In this document: positions 36,305 to 46,220 of the stretch, piece by piece
Layout of the letters: each line of letters opens with the position of its first letter
How positions within the stretch are numbered: position 1 is the stretch's first letter
NCBI RefSeq assembly: GCF_000372465.1
Contig: NZ_AQUZ01000010.1
Span: 97,243 to 161,242, forward strand
DNA length: 64,000 nucleotides
From: Kribbella catacumbae DSM 19601
Lineage (GTDB): Bacteria > Actinomycetota > Actinomycetes > Propionibacteriales > Kribbellaceae
Reading direction: 5' to 3'
The notes under the pieces: generated by a model
The model's database searches: none
What the model saw: the letters and a program-made list of their open reading frames with translations, nothing else
What the model was told of the DNA's origin: nothing
Made by a program: the position numbers and the translations under genes

Positions 36305-37189
36305 TCAGATGAGCGAGCCTGTCAGGCTGGTCAGCGCCTCGCCCAACGGCAGGTTCACCCGTACGGCGGCGTACGGGTCGCCTCGGGTGATGCCCTGGTT
36401 GATGATCAGCACCGGCTTGCCCGCCTGGGCGGCGTACCGGACGAAGCGGAAGCCCGACATGACCGTCAGCGAAGACCCGAGGACGAGCACCGCGCGGGCC
36501 TCATCGATCAGCCGGTAGCAGCGTTCCACCCGAGTCTTCGGCACGTTCTCGCCGAAGAAGACAACATCCGGCTTCAGGAGCGGCGATCCACAGGTCACGC
36601 ACTCGACCAGGCGGAAGTCCTTCACCACCTCGTCGGGCAGTTCGACGTCGCCGTCGGGGTTGATCCTGGTCGCCCGGCCTTCGAAGACCGGGTTGGCTTC
36701 GCGGAGCCGGCGGTCGAGTTCTTCGCGCGGCGTCGTATCCCGGCAGGCCAGGCAGATCACGCGGTCGAGGTTTCCGTGCAACTCGATCACGTCGCGCGCC
36801 CCGGCCGCGCCGTGCAGTCCGTCGACGTTCTGGGTGATGACGCCGTCGAGATATCCGCGGGCCTGAAGGGCCGCGACCGCCCGGTGCCCGGCGTTGGGAT
36901 CAGCCCTGGCGACCGTCCGCCAGCCGAGGTGGCTCCTCGCCCAGTACCGCTGCCGCCCGGACTCGCTTCCCACGAAGTCGCCGTACGTCATCGGAGTATG
37001 CGTCCGCAGACTCCCGCTGGCTCCGCGGTAGTCGGGGATCCCCGATTCGGTAGATATCCCAGCCCCGCTGAGCACCACCACTCCCCCGCCACCAACCACG
37101 TCGACAACGGGCGCGACGTCCGTAGTACCGGGGGCAAGCGAAAGCACGTCAGGCCCAGGAGACCAGCTCAGTGTGGGACGAGAACGCAC
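36305..37189 (-). CDS. Sir2-family NAD-dependent protein deacetylase
   Basis: About 294 residues from a GTG at 37189; a GTG at 37147 would also keep the whole domain. NAD-binding GAGIS(TES)GIPDYRG, TQNVDGLH, catalytic His in IELHGNLD, and zinc cysteines CLAC and CVTC are all present, so it should be active. Removes acyl groups from protein lysines (acetyl-CoA synthetase is a classic target). It sits between truB and the PatB gene in a segment that interrupts the conserved translation cluster. Confidence 0.92.
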   Translation of the reverse strand: MRSRPTLSWSPGPDVLSLAPGTTDVAPVVDVVGGGGVVVLSGAGISTESGIPDYRGASGSLRTHTPMTYGDFVGSESGRQRYWARSHLGWRTVARADPNAGHRAVAALQARGYLDGVITQNVDGLHGAAGARDVIELHGNLDRVICLACRDTTPREELDRRLREANPVFEGRATRINPDGDVELPDEVVKDFRLVECVTCGSPLLKPDVVFFGENVPKTRVERCYRLIDEARAVLVLGSSLTVMSGFRFVRYAAQAGKPVLIINQGITRGDPYAAVRVNLPLGEALTSLTGSLI

Positions 37190-37330
37190 CCCACCAGCGT
37201 ACGTCGAACCGGCGCCCGCCACCGTCCAGCCCGGATCGCTCCGGTGTCGAATCGGACTGCGCTGGCGTGGGCAGCTGGCGGAGGAGGCCGCGCACCAAGG
37301 GTGGGCGGGAGCAGTCCGGCGCAACCAGAA

Positions 37331-37416
37331 CCGATCGGTGTGCTTCGCCCCGCCTAGCGGGGTTAGCCCTCTGGCAGAACAGGAGGCGAACCCCCAGCCG
37401 AGGGGCGAACCCCTCC
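37331..37416 (-). repeat. Family-3 repeat, copy 3
   Basis: Read on the minus strand it begins GGAGGGGTTCGCCCCTCGG, continues GGGGGTTCGCC, has TTCTGCCAGAGGG and ends GGCGGGGCGAAGCACACCGA, matching copies at 9515 and 20976. It lies just beyond the truB stop and upstream of the sirtuin gene. Confidence 0.78.
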
Positions 37417-37442
37417 GAGAGCCCAGCGCGCGGGGCGTAGTG

Positions 37443-38396
37443 CTAGCTGACGAAGACGGCAGTGGGTTTGGCGATGGGGCCGTGGGGTTCGTAGAGAGCC
37501 AGGAAGGTGCCGTCTGGGTCGAACATGGCGGTTTGCTGGCCGGGTGTCAGTTTCAGCCCTGGCAGAGGCCTGCCGGTCCGGATCGCCGCGGCCTGGTCTG
37601 CATCCGCATCAAAACGGGGGAAAGTATCCGCAGCGACCTCCGCAATCGGCAGCATCGTGAAGGACTCGGCCAGAGCCTCCAACGTATGCGCCGACGACAT
37701 CCCAAAGGATCCGACCCGGGTACGACGAAGCATCGTGAGGTGCCCTCCGACGCCCAGATCGACGCCGAGGTCCCGAGCCAACGCCCGGATGTACGTCCCG
37801 CTCGAGCAATCGACCGAGACGTCGACCTCGATCCCGTCATCCACAGCCCGTACGTCAACCACGTCGTACCGGCTGATCGTCACGCTGCGAGCCTTGAGCG
37901 CGACCTCTTCGCCGGCCCGCACCCGCTCGTACGCGCGCTTCCCGTCGACCTTGATCGCAGACACCTTGGACGGCACCTGCGAAATGACACCTCGATAGGC
38001 AGAGACCGCGGTCTCGATCGCCTCCGCGGTCACGGCGGCCAACTCGGAAGCCGAGGCAGAAGCAACGATCTCCCCCTCCGCGTCGTCCGTGGACGACGCG
38101 GCGCCGAGAAGGATCGTCGCGTCGTACGACTTGTCGGCCAACTGGAGATGACCGAGCAACCGCGTGGCGCGGTTCAGGCCGACCACCAGTACGCCGGTCG
38201 CCATCGGATCCAGCGTTCCCGCGTGGCCCACTTTGCGCGTCCCTGCGAGCCGGCGGATCCGGGCGACCACCGTATGCGAAGTCAGCCCAGCCGGCTTGTC
38301 CACCACAACGATGCCGTCAGCAACGGAGGCATCAAACCCAGCGGGGGCGTTGGAGCCGGCAGTCACGTCCACCGCGTCACTCGTCGTCGGAGTCAT
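37443..38396 (-). CDS. truB: tRNA pseudouridine(55) synthase
   Basis: About 317 residues from the ATG at 38396. Makes pseudouridine 55 in the T-loop of tRNAs. The catalytic Asp lies in GHAGTLDPMATGVL; other motifs are GIVVVDKPAGLTSH and CSSGTYIRALARDLG, and a PUA-like end follows. This start overlaps rbfA by 20 bases; GTG codons at 38372 and 38366 would avoid the overlap but have no ribosome-binding site. Confidence 0.95.
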   Translation of the reverse strand: MTPTTSDAVDVTAGSNAPAGFDASVADGIVVVDKPAGLTSHTVVARIRRLAGTRKVGHAGTLDPMATGVLVVGLNRATRLLGHLQLADKSYDATILLGAASSTDDAEGEIVASASASELAAVTAEAIETAVSAYRGVISQVPSKVSAIKVDGKRAYERVRAGEEVALKARSVTISRYDVVDVRAVDDGIEVDVSVDCSSGTYIRALARDLGVDLGVGGHLTMLRRTRVGSFGMSSAHTLEALAESFTMLPIAEVAADTFPRFDADADQAAAIRTGRPLPGLKLTPGQQTAMFDPDGTFLALYEPHGPIAKPTAVFVS

Positions 38397-38814
38397 CGTC
38401 CTCGCGGCGCTTGTACGGATCGGCGTCGCCGGCCGGCTTGGCACCGGCAGCGGACTTGGCGACCTCGGCGTCGGCCTGGCGAGCCTTCGCCAGCAACTCC
38501 TCGATCTGGCCGGCCGTTTCCGGTACCGCGTCCAGGTAGAACGCCAGGGTCGGGGCGCGCCGCAGCCCGAGGGCCTTGCCGACCTCGCTGCGGATCAGCC
38601 CACGGGCCGACTCCAGCGCTGCCGCGGTGGACGCGCGCTCCTGCTCGCCGCCGTACACCGTGTAGAAGACGCTCGCCTCGCCGAGGTCGGCGGTCAGCTT
38701 GGCGTCCGTCACGGTCACGAAGCCGAGTCGCGGGTCCTTGACCCGGCGTTCGAGCAGTTCCGCGACCAGGACCTGGATCCGGTCGGCCAGCTGCTTCGCC
38801 CTTGCTTGACCCAT
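38377..38814 (-). CDS. rbfA: Ribosome-binding factor A
   Basis: 145 residues: the KH-like RbfA core (ARAKQLADRIQVLVAELLERRVKDPRLGFVTVTD) plus an acidic tail ending DDDSDDE. Helps mature the 5' end of 16S rRNA during 30S assembly. Between infB and truB, as is standard. Confidence 0.95.
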   Translation of the reverse strand: MGQARAKQLADRIQVLVAELLERRVKDPRLGFVTVTDAKLTADLGEASVFYTVYGGEQERASTAAALESARGLIRSEVGKALGLRRAPTLAFYLDAVPETAGQIEELLAKARQADAEVAKSAAGAKPAGDADPYKRREDDDSDDE

Positions 38815-38856
38815 CAGGGCTCACTCCCTCTGTTCCTGCTTTGTGGTCCTTCATGC

Positions 38857-38902
38857 GTAACGTCCGGAGTGACGGGTGTGAAACCGCCACTCCGGACGTT
38901 AC
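38857..38902 (-). terminator. Long hairpin after infB
   Basis: GTAACGTCCGGAGTG-A-CGG pairs with CCG-C-CACTCCGGACGTTAC over 19 positions with one mismatch and an 8-nt loop (38876-38883). It sits in the infB-rbfA gap, about 20 bp past the infB stop. Likely an attenuator or processing site within the operon. Confidence 0.75.
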
Positions 38903-38923
38903 TCGTGCCTCGACAAAGGCAGA

Positions 38924-41900
38924 TCAGCTACGCGGCTTCTCGCGCAGTTCGAACGCCTCGACGACATCGCCGATCCGGATGTCGTTGTAGTTCTGCACGG
39001 TCAGACCACACTCGAAGCCCTCGCGGACCTCGGACGCGTCGTCCTTGAACCGCTTGAGCGACGACAGGTCGCCGTTCTCGACCACCACGGCGCCGTCCCG
39101 GATCAACCGGATCTTGGCGTTGCGGCGGATCAGGCCACTGGTCACCCAGCAACCGGCGATGTTTCCGACCTTCGACGACTTGAAGATCTCGCGGATCTCC
39201 GCCTGACCCAGAGTGACTTCCTCGTAGATCGGCTTCAGCATGCCCTTCAGGGCCGCCTCGATGTCGTCGATCGCCGCGTAGATGACCGAGTAGAACCGGA
39301 TGTCCACGCCCTCGCGCTCAGCCAGATCGCCGGCCTTGCCCGCCGGCCGCACGTTGAAGCCGATGATGACGGCGTCGGACGCGATGGCCAGGTTGACGTC
39401 GTTCTCGTTGATGGCACCGACACCACGGTCGATCACCCGCAGGTTGACCTCGTCGCTGACCTCGATCCGGACCAGCGCGTCTTCCAGCGCCTCGACCGAA
39501 CCGGAGCCATCGCCCTTGAGGATGAGCAGCAGCTCCTGCGTCTGCCCCTTCTCCATGGAGGCCATGAAGTCCTCGAGGGTACGACGCGCGCGCCGCTTGG
39601 CATTGGCGGCCGCACGAGCCCGGGCTTCCCGCTTCTCAGCGATCTGCCGGGCCATCCGGTCGTCCTCCACCACCAGGAACTTGTCACCGGCACCGGGCAC
39701 GGCGGTCAGACCCAGGACGAGCACCGGCCGCGACGGCAGGGCCTCCTGGACCGAGTTGCCGTGCTCGTCGAGCATCGCCCGGACCCGGCCGTACGCCGGA
39801 CCCGCGACCATCGAGTCGCCGACCTTCAGCGTTCCGCGCTGAACCAGCACGGTCGCGACCGGTCCACGGCCCTTGTCCAGGTGCGCCTCGATCGCGAGAC
39901 CCTGCGCCGGCATGTCCGGGTTGGCCCGGAGATCCAGTGCCGCGTCCGCGGTCAGGACGACGCCCTCGAGCAGGCCCTCGATGTTGATCCGCGACTTCGC
40001 CGAGACGTCGACGAACATGGTGTCGCCGCCGTACTCCTCGGGAACCAGCCCGTACTCCGTCAGCTGACCGCGAACCTTGACCGGGTCGGCTGCCGGGACG
40101 TCGATCTTGTTCACCGCGACCACGATCGGCACGCCGGCCGCCCGGGCGTGGTTGAGCGCCTCGATCGTCTGCGGCATCACGCCGTCGTCGGCCGCGACCA
40201 CCAAGATGACGATGTCGGTGGCCTGCGCACCACGAGCACGCATGGCGGTGAACGCCTCGTGACCCGGGGTGTCGACGAAGGTGATGGCGCGTTCCTTGCC
40301 GTCCACCTCGGTCGTCACCTGGTACGCACCGATGTGCTGGGTGATGCCACCGGCCTCGCCGGCCACGACGTTCGCGTGCCGGATCGCGTCCAGCAGCTTC
40401 GTCTTACCGTGGTCGACGTGACCCATCACGGTCACGACCGGCGGACGCGACGCCAGGTTGGTGTCGTCGCCCTCGTCGGAACCGAAGTCGATGTCGAACG
40501 ACTCGAGCAGCTCGCGGTCCTCGTCCTCGGGCGAGACGACCTGAACGTCGTAGTTCAGCTCGGTACCCAGCAGCTGCAGGGTCTCCTCGTTGACCGACTG
40601 AGTCGCGGTCACCATCTCGCCCAGGGCGAACAGCACCTGGACCAGCGATGCCGGGTCGACGCCGACCTTCTCGGCGAAGTCCGTCAGCGACGAACCACGG
40701 GCGAGCCTGACGATCTCGCCGTCACCGTGCTTGACGCGCACGCCGCCGACGGCCGGAGCCTGCATGTTGTCGAATTCCTGGCGCTTGGCGCGCTTGGACT
40801 TGCGACCACGACGGGCCGGACCGCCCGGACGCCCGAAGGCACCCTGCGTTCCGCCCCGGCCCCGGTTGCCCGGGCCCGGACGACCGCCACCGCCACCACC
40901 GGGAGGACCGCTGGGCCCACCACCGGGACGGAAACCGCCGCCACCGCCACCGCCGCCACCCGGACGTGCACCGGTGCTAGGACCGCCCGAACCGCCACCG
41001 GGACGACCACGGCCACCGCCACCGCCGCCACCGCCCGGACCACCCGAACCGCCGCCGGGACCCGACGGACGGCCGGTGAAGGTACCGGCTGAAGACTTCG
41101 GCATCATCGCCGGGTTCGGACGCGGAGCGCCCGGAACACCACCCGACGGACGCGGCCGGTCGGAACCGCCGCTACGAGCCTGCGCCGGCCGCGGCGGCAT
41201 ACCTGCCGGGCTGCCGCCCTGGGCCGGGGCCGCCGGAGCGCCACCCGGTCCCGGACGCGCGCCACCGCGCTGCATGCCCTGAGTCGAGCTGAAGGGGTTG
41301 TTGCCCGGACGCGGAGCGCCCGGACGGCCACCGGCGCCACCCTGGCCACCCGGTGCTCCTGGACGCGGCGAGCCACCCGGACGGGGTGCACCCGGCCGCG
41401 GTGCGCTACCAGGACGCGGGGTGCTGCCCGATGCGGGACGCGGCGCCGGACGAGCCGGAGCCTCCGCCGCGGGCCGCGGCGCTGCCGGGGCAGGCGTCTC
41501 GGCACGAGCTGCCGGAGCCTCGACAGCCGGAGCTGCTGGTGCTGCCGGTGCCTCGGCGGCCTTGGCCGCAGGAGCCTCGAAAGCCGGCTCCACCTTGGCC
41601 GGAGCCTCCGCCGCGGGGGCGGGGGTTTCGGCAGGACGCGCGGCCGGCCGGGGGCCGGGGCGCGGGCCCGGACGGGCCGGAGACGGCGCACGGGTGCCCG
41701 CGGCCGGAGCCGGAGCGGCCGGTGCTGATGCGGCTGCAGACGTGCCCGCGTCGGCGCTGGCCGGGGCTGAGTCGGCCGGAGCGGCCTTCTCGGTGACCTT
41801 CGGCTCAGCCTCGATCGGGGCCGGCTTCGCTTCGGCGGCCGGCGCGCTGCGCTCGGCCTCCACCGCGGGAGCCGGGGCAGGAGGCGCTGCGGCCTTCTGC

Positions 41901-42142
41901 TCCGCCGGGCTGACCGGTGCGGTCGCCTGCGGCGCTGCTGAGGTGCTGGCGGCGGCCTTCTTGGCCGCGCGCTTCTTCGGCGGGTTCTTCTCGAACTCCT
42001 CCGCCAACCGTCGGACGACGGGTGCCTCGATCGTCGAGGACGCCGATCGGACGAACTCTCCCATGTCGTTCAGCCTGGTCAGTACGACCTTGCTGGTAAC
42101 TCCGAGCTCTTTCGCGAGCTCGTAGACCCGGACCTTTGCCAC
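38924..42142 (-). CDS. infB: Translation initiation factor IF-2
   Basis: 1072 residues. GTPase that brings initiator tRNA to the ribosome. The IF2-N domain is at the start ([25 protein letters not shown]). A roughly 380-residue low-complexity linker follows, Ala/Pro-rich then Gly/Pro/Arg-rich with long glycine runs (DNA 40850-41060). The second IF2-N, the G domain ([18 protein letters not shown]) and C-terminal domains are intact. The long linker is common in actinobacteria. Confidence 0.97.
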   Translation of the reverse strand: MAKVRVYELAKELGVTSKVVLTRLNDMGEFVRSASSTIEAPVVRRLAEEFEKNPPKKRAAKKAAASTSAAPQATAPVSPAEQKAAAPPAPAPAVEAERSAPAAEAKPAPIEAEPKVTEKAAPADSAPASADAGTSAAASAPAAPAPAAGTRAPSPARPGPRPGPRPAARPAETPAPAAEAPAKVEPAFEAPAAKAAEAPAAPAAPAVEAPAARAETPAPAAPRPAAEAPARPAPRPASGSTPRPGSAPRPGAPRPGGSPRPGAPGGQGGAGGRPGAPRPGNNPFSSTQGMQRGGARPGPGGAPAAPAQGGSPAGMPPRPAQARSGGSDRPRPSGGVPGAPRPNPAMMPKSSAGTFTGRPSGPGGGSGGPGGGGGGGGRGRPGGGSGGPSTGARPGGGGGGGGGFRPGGGPSGPPGGGGGGRPGPGNRGRGGTQGAFGRPGGPARRGRKSKRAKRQEFDNMQAPAVGGVRVKHGDGEIVRLARGSSLTDFAEKVGVDPASLVQVLFALGEMVTATQSVNEETLQLLGTELNYDVQVVSPEDEDRELLESFDIDFGSDEGDDTNLASRPPVVTVMGHVDHGKTKLLDAIRHANVVAGEAGGITQHIGAYQVTTEVDGKERAITFVDTPGHEAFTAMRARGAQATDIVILVVAADDGVMPQTIEALNHARAAGVPIVVAVNKIDVPAADPVKVRGQLTEYGLVPEEYGGDTMFVDVSAKSRINIEGLLEGVVLTADAALDLRANPDMPAQGLAIEAHLDKGRGPVATVLVQRGTLKVGDSMVAGPAYGRVRAMLDEHGNSVQEALPSRPVLVLGLTAVPGAGDKFLVVEDDRMARQIAEKREARARAAANAKRRARRTLEDFMASMEKGQTQELLLILKGDGSGSVEALEDALVRIEVSDEVNLRVIDRGVGAINENDVNLAIASDAVIIGFNVRPAGKAGDLAEREGVDIRFYSVIYAAIDDIEAALKGMLKPIYEEVTLGQAEIREIFKSSKVGNIAGCWVTSGLIRRNAKIRLIRDGAVVVENGDLSSLKRFKDDASEVREGFECGLTVQNYNDIRIGDVVEAFELREKPRS

Positions 42143-42325
42143 TGCTCTCCCTCTGGTCCGAGCCTGGGGCGCGGACCGTTAGTTGACGTACATGCTCATC
42201 GCATTGCACTCATCGTTCGACACTCATCGAGTGGTCATGAGTCGATGACCCGCCTTCATGCCTCTGAACCGATACTTCACAGCGTTTGCCATGGGCGGCC
42301 GGGCGGCCGCTCTTCTTGGTGCAAC

Positions 42326-42622
42326 TCATTGCTGCTGCTCGACCCGAAACTGTTCAACACAGTCCCGCACGAGCGTCAGATCCAGCGGACCCGGGACCTT
42401 GAAGGCCCGCGGGAACGCCTTACGCCGCTCTGCGAGGTCGAGACACTTGGTCACCGGGTGCAAATGGGCCCCGCGGCCAGGTGCCCGATGCTCGGGATCC
42501 GGGAGGACACGTCCTCCGGAAACCGTCATCCGCAGCAAGCCGGTCGGACTGTCCCGTTTCCGACACCCGATACAGGTGCGCTCCTGAACCCTCTCAGGGC
42601 GCGCGTCTGCAGTCTCTGTCAC
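42326..42622 (-). CDS. ylxR: YlxR/RnpM-type RNA-binding protein (DUF448)
   Basis: 98 residues. Core features are RTCIGCRKRD near the start, GRGAHLHPVTKCLDLA in the middle and RKAFPRAF after it. In Firmicutes YlxR/RnpM binds and modulates RNase P; the same role here is inference. Fixed position between nusA and infB. Confidence 0.9.
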   Translation of the reverse strand: MTETADARPERVQERTCIGCRKRDSPTGLLRMTVSGGRVLPDPEHRAPGRGAHLHPVTKCLDLAERRKAFPRAFKVPGPLDLTLVRDCVEQFRVEQQQ

Positions 42623-42666
42623 AGTTCCTCAGGGTGTGGTGACGACTCAGTCGACCGACCGAGAGA

Positions 42667-43659
42667 TCAGTCTACCTTCTCGTCCTCACGAGTCACATCG
42701 GTATCCGGCCGGATGTCGATCCGCCAGCCCGTCAGACGGGCCGCGAGGCGGGCATTCTGGCCTTCTTTGCCGATCGCGAGGGACAACTGGTAGTCCGGTA
42801 CGACGACCCGCGCGGCGCGCGCAGCCGCGTCCACGACCTCTACAGACGAAACCTGCGCCGGTGACAGCGCATTCCCGACGAAGGTCGCCGGGTCGTCGCT
42901 GTGGTCGATGATGTCGATCTTCTCACCGTGCAGCTCGTGCATGATGTTGCGCACCCGCTGGCCCATCGGGCCGATGCAGGCGCCCTTGCCGTTGACGGAC
43001 GGGTTCAGCGTCCGGACCGCGATCTTGGTCCGGTGCCCGGCCTCGCGCGCGATCGCGGTGATCTCCACGGTGCCGTCGGCGATCTCCGGTACTTCGAGCG
43101 CGAACAGCTTCTTGACCAGGTTCGGGTGGGTCCGCGAGACGGTGATCTGCGGGCCCTTGAAGCCCTTGCGGACGCCGACCACGTAGACCCGCAGCCGGGA
43201 GCCGTGCTCGTACTTCTCCCCCGGCACCTGCTCCGGCGCCGGCAGGACGGCCTCGATCTTGCCCAGATCGATCATCACCGAGCGCGGGTCGCGGCCCTGC
43301 TGGACGATGCCCGACAAGATGTCGCCCTCCTTGCCGGCGAACTCGCCGTACCGGACCTCGTCCTCGGCGTCGCGCAGCCGCTGCAGGATGACCTGCTTGG
43401 CCGTGGTCGCCGCGATCCGGCCGAAGTCGGCCGGCGTGTCGTCGAACTCGCGGGCCACCGTGCCGTCCTCGGCGAGCTCCTTCGCGATCACGGTGACGTG
43501 ACCGGTCTTGCGGTCCAGCTCGACCCGCGCCTGGTGCTGCGCGCCCTCGGTCCGGTGGTAGGCCACCAGCAGCGCCTGCTCGATCGCCTCCACGACGATC
43601 TCGAAGGCGATGTCCTTCTCGCGTTCCAGGGACCGCAGGACGGCCATGTCGATGTCCAT
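42667..43659 (-). CDS. nusA: Transcription termination/antitermination factor NusA
   Basis: 330 residues, the short actinobacterial form without the acidic repeats. Order: NusA N-domain ([20 protein letters not shown]), S1 domain ([17 protein letters not shown]), and KH1 and KH2 ([16 protein letters not shown] and [19 protein letters not shown]). Modulates pausing and Rho-dependent termination. Its start overlaps the rimP stop by one base. Confidence 0.97.
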   Translation of the reverse strand: MDIDMAVLRSLEREKDIAFEIVVEAIEQALLVAYHRTEGAQHQARVELDRKTGHVTVIAKELAEDGTVAREFDDTPADFGRIAATTAKQVILQRLRDAEDEVRYGEFAGKEGDILSGIVQQGRDPRSVMIDLGKIEAVLPAPEQVPGEKYEHGSRLRVYVVGVRKGFKGPQITVSRTHPNLVKKLFALEVPEIADGTVEITAIAREAGHRTKIAVRTLNPSVNGKGACIGPMGQRVRNIMHELHGEKIDIIDHSDDPATFVGNALSPAQVSSVEVVDAAARAARVVVPDYQLSLAIGKEGQNARLAARLTGWRIDIRPDTDVTREDEKVD

Positions 43660-44186
43660 CAGTTCTCCTCCACCGTGCCGTCAGCGGTTGCGTCTGGGGC
43701 AGGCTCGTCGTTGCCGGCTGGCCGGTTGAACTCGATCTGGATCTTGGCCTTCGTCACGTCCGCGTACGCGATCGTGCGCGGCCGGCCCTTGACGTCCAGC
43801 TCGGCGGCCTCGTCGGTGGCGGACTTGATCCGGCCGGTCACCTTGCCGCCGGCCACCAGGGTGACCTCGACCAGGCGGGAGACGTTGCGCCGCCAGTGCC
43901 GTGGCAGCGTGAGCGGCCGGTCGACGCCGGGACTGGACACCTCCAGCGTGTACGCGCCGTTGCCCATCACTTCGTCCGCGTCGAGCGCCTTGGAGATCGC
44001 CCGGGTCACCTCGGCGACGTCGTCCAGGTTGATCCCGCCGTCGCGGTCGACCAGCACGCGCAGCAGCCGCTTCTTGCCGATCGGCGTGACTTCGGCGGCC
44101 TCCAGGTCGCAGCCGAACTGCGAGATGATCGGCCGCAGGAAGTTTTCGAGGCTCTCGGGGTCCGTGTGGTCAGTCCTTCGGCTCAC
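43659..44186 (-). CDS. rimP: Ribosome maturation factor RimP
   Basis: 175 residues from a GTG at 44186, with GGCAGG about 8 bases upstream. Needed for 30S maturation. Family segments: [40 protein letters not shown] and the C-terminal SH3-like part. First gene of the rimP-nusA-ylxR-infB-rbfA-truB run. Confidence 0.95.
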   Translation of the reverse strand: MSRRTDHTDPESLENFLRPIISQFGCDLEAAEVTPIGKKRLLRVLVDRDGGINLDDVAEVTRAISKALDADEVMGNGAYTLEVSSPGVDRPLTLPRHWRRNVSRLVEVTLVAGGKVTGRIKSATDEAAELDVKGRPRTIAYADVTKAKIQIEFNRPAGNDEPAPDATADGTVEEN

Positions 44187-44304
44187 AGGTAGACCTGCCT
44201 CTCTCTCCAGTTGTGCACCCGTTACGCACCCCGGCAATCCGACCGAGGGCAGTAGCCCACCATATCCGGCAACCGAGGTGTCCGAGCACGCGCCTGCCTC
44301 GGGA

Positions 44305-44317
44305 TAGGGTTTCGGCC
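44305..44317 (+). promoter_or_regulatory. -10 box for a leaderless transcript
   Basis: TAGGGT at 44305-44310 is 7 bases from the GTG at 44318, and no Shine-Dalgarno sequence lies between, so the mRNA probably starts at the start codon. I see no clear -35. Confidence 0.45.
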
Positions 44318-44905
44318 GTGCCGAACGATCCTCAGCTTCTCCCCCGCCGGACGGCCGTCGTCGCCCGCCGGACCACGCTGCGGGCTGCGGCGCTAGCAGC
44401 CGGTACTGCGATCCTGCTGGCCGGCTGCAGCGACGACCCCGGCGAGCCCGGGGCCGGGGGCGGCACGCAAAGCGGCGGCACCAAGGGCCCGGACGGCAAG
44501 AAGCAACCCGAGCCGAGTACCGACCCGGCAGTGGTGGCTGCCCTGTCGACTGCGGCCGGCCAGGTGGCGCAGGCCGCCCAGCGACTGAGTGCCGCGAGCA
44601 AGGCCTACCCCGCCTTGGCCGCCCAACTCGCCATCGCAGCGAAGTACCACGCTCAGCACTTGGCGAAGCTCAACGAGGCGTCCGGTGCTGACCCGGCGGC
44701 CGTCGACAAGCTGCCGCCACTGCCGACGGGGGCAGCGGCCGCCCTGGCGGATCTGGCGAGTCGCGAGCAGAAGCTGTCCGTCGCCCACGCCACCTCGGCG
44801 GCGAAGCTGTCCGGGCCGCACGCCCGCCTGCTTGCCATGGTCGCCGCCTCCGAGACCCAGCTGGCCGCCTCCCTGACCGTCAAGAAGAAGCAGGCCGCCC
44901 GGTGA
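44318..44905 (+). CDS. Lipoprotein, Ala-rich, paired with a DUF4439 protein
   Basis: 195 residues. Signal: Arg-rich start, hydrophobic core, lipobox LLAGC, then a Gly/Ser/Pro-rich linker. The mature part is Ala-rich and helical, resembling a loose ferritin-like bundle (AAGQVAQAAQRLSAASKAYP; AKYHAQHLAKLNEASG). It overlaps the next gene by GTGA, so the two probably act together at the membrane. Function unknown. Confidence 0.75.
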   Translation: MPNDPQLLPRRTAVVARRTTLRAAALAAGTAILLAGCSDDPGEPGAGGGTQSGGTKGPDGKKQPEPSTDPAVVAALSTAAGQVAQAAQRLSAASKAYPALAAQLAIAAKYHAQHLAKLNEASGADPAAVDKLPPLPTGAAAALADLASREQKLSVAHATSAAKLSGPHARLLAMVAASETQLAASLTVKKKQAAR

Positions 44906-45312
44906 CTCAGGTTCAGGCTCTCCAATCCGCTCTAGCCGGCGAGCACGCCGCCCTGTACGGCGTCGGCGTGGCAGGCGGCAAGCTGAGCGGAGCCAAGTTC
45001 CAGGCGGCGTCCGAGCTCGACGAGCGACACCGCCGGCAACGGGACAAGCTCACCGATCTGCTGATCGCAGCCGGCGAAACCCCAGCCGCAGCCGAACCGG
45101 CGTACGACCTGCCGCTCGCCGTGACGACCCCAGCAACCGCGACGGCCCTGATCCTCCTAATCGAACGCCGCCTGGCGGCCGTCTACGCCGACTTGGTCGA
45201 GAACGCCGAGCAGGACGCAGTCCGCGCCCTAGCGATCCAAAACCTGCTCGCCGCCTCCGCAACCCAGATCAGCTGGGGCGGCGCCCCGGTCGCCTTCCCC
45301 GGCGCAGTCTGA
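44902..45312 (+). CDS. DUF4439 ferritin-like protein
   Basis: 136 residues. The pattern LQSALAGEHAALYGVGVAGG, ELDERHRRQRDKL and YADLVENAEQD is the DUF4439 helical bundle. Glu and His positions resemble a ferritin-like metal site, but metal binding is unproven. It begins at a GTG sharing four bases with the lipoprotein stop; no signal peptide of its own. Confidence 0.8.
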   Translation: MTQVQALQSALAGEHAALYGVGVAGGKLSGAKFQAASELDERHRRQRDKLTDLLIAAGETPAAAEPAYDLPLAVTTPATATALILLIERRLAAVYADLVENAEQDAVRALAIQNLLAASATQISWGGAPVAFPGAV

Positions 45313-45560
45313 ACCGAACCGCCTCCCACGCAGCTCCGCCGCCGCGAGCCCGCGGGCCACTTTGAGCACCGGGAAGGCAGCTACCCGCCAGTAGAACGCA
45401 CAGCCGGTGCCCAAAGTCGCGCCCCAGACGCTCAGCACCGCCGTGGCCGGCGGCGATTGATGGGCTGAGAGTCCTTCATTCCCGCCGGGTTGCCCGCGTG
45501 AGGCGAAGTACTCGCCAGAGGTTCGCCCGTTGGACACCGGCGTGCGGAAGACTCGCACGC

Positions 45561-46220
45561 ATGAAGCTTGGGCAGCTGGCGGACGGGCGGCGGCGGTTGG
45601 CGGCGTACTGGGGGGCGACTGTCATCCAGGTGGCTGCCGTTGCTTTTGACACCAAATTGCTGAAGCAGGCAAGCAAGGTGACCTTGATGCCTTTGCTGTT
45701 GTCGTGGACGCAGACGCAAGACACGCCGCCGCTCATCCAGGCAGCCCTGCTCGCATCCGCGGCCGGGGATCTCTTGCTGGAGACGGATCTGCAACTGGCC
45801 GGCATCGCCGCCTTCGCTGCGGCGCATGCTTGCTACCTCGCCGTCTTCCTATCCAAGCCCGGCGAGCGATCCTGGCGTGTACTAGCGGCGTACGGCGCAT
45901 TGTGGGCAGCCCTGATCGCACTGCTGGCTCGCGATCTCGGCTCTCAACGAGTCCCGGTCGCCGCCTACGCGTTGTTGCTCACGGCAACGGCGGTCGCGTC
46001 GAGATGGCACAACCCTCGCAGCGGGTTCGGCGGCGCGCTCTTCCTCATCTCCGACGCGCTCATCGCGATGCGCCTCGCCGGTCGCGACTTCCCGGGCCGT
46101 GGCGTGCTGGTCATGTCCACGTACGCCACAGGGCAGTACCTACTCGTCTCCGGTGCCAGGAAGCGAGAGCGGCAGCCCGAAGTACGGGAACAAACTGGTA
46201 TCGAAGCGAGTGAAAGCTGA
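45561..46220 (+). CDS. YhhN-family membrane protein (lysoplasmalogenase-like)
   Basis: 219 residues from the ATG at 45561. About seven or eight hydrophobic helices; family marks are LLASAAGDLLLE and ALFLISDALIAM with Asp residues in the membrane. Human TMEM86B of this family hydrolyses lysoplasmalogens; the bacterial role is not defined. Its last 81 bases overlap the end of the sigma-factor gene on the opposite strand. Confidence 0.8.
   Translation: MKLGQLADGRRRLAAYWGATVIQVAAVAFDTKLLKQASKVTLMPLLLSWTQTQDTPPLIQAALLASAAGDLLLETDLQLAGIAAFAAAHACYLAVFLSKPGERSWRVLAAYGALWAALIALLARDLGSQRVPVAAYALLLTATAVASRWHNPRSGFGGALFLISDALIAMRLAGRDFPGRGVLVMSTYATGQYLLVSGARKRERQPEVREQTGIEASES

Noticed and set aside
41298..42125. 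Plus-strand frame of 275 codons opposite infB
   Set aside because: Shadow of the Ala/Pro/Gly-rich IF-2 linker, whose low complexity opens long frames on both strands.
45229..45558. Minus-strand frame with a plausible hydrophobic stretch in the 45.3-45.5 kb gap
   Set aside because: No ribosome-binding site, its end runs antisense through the DUF4439 gene, and no family resemblance. More likely a chance frame in GC-rich DNA.
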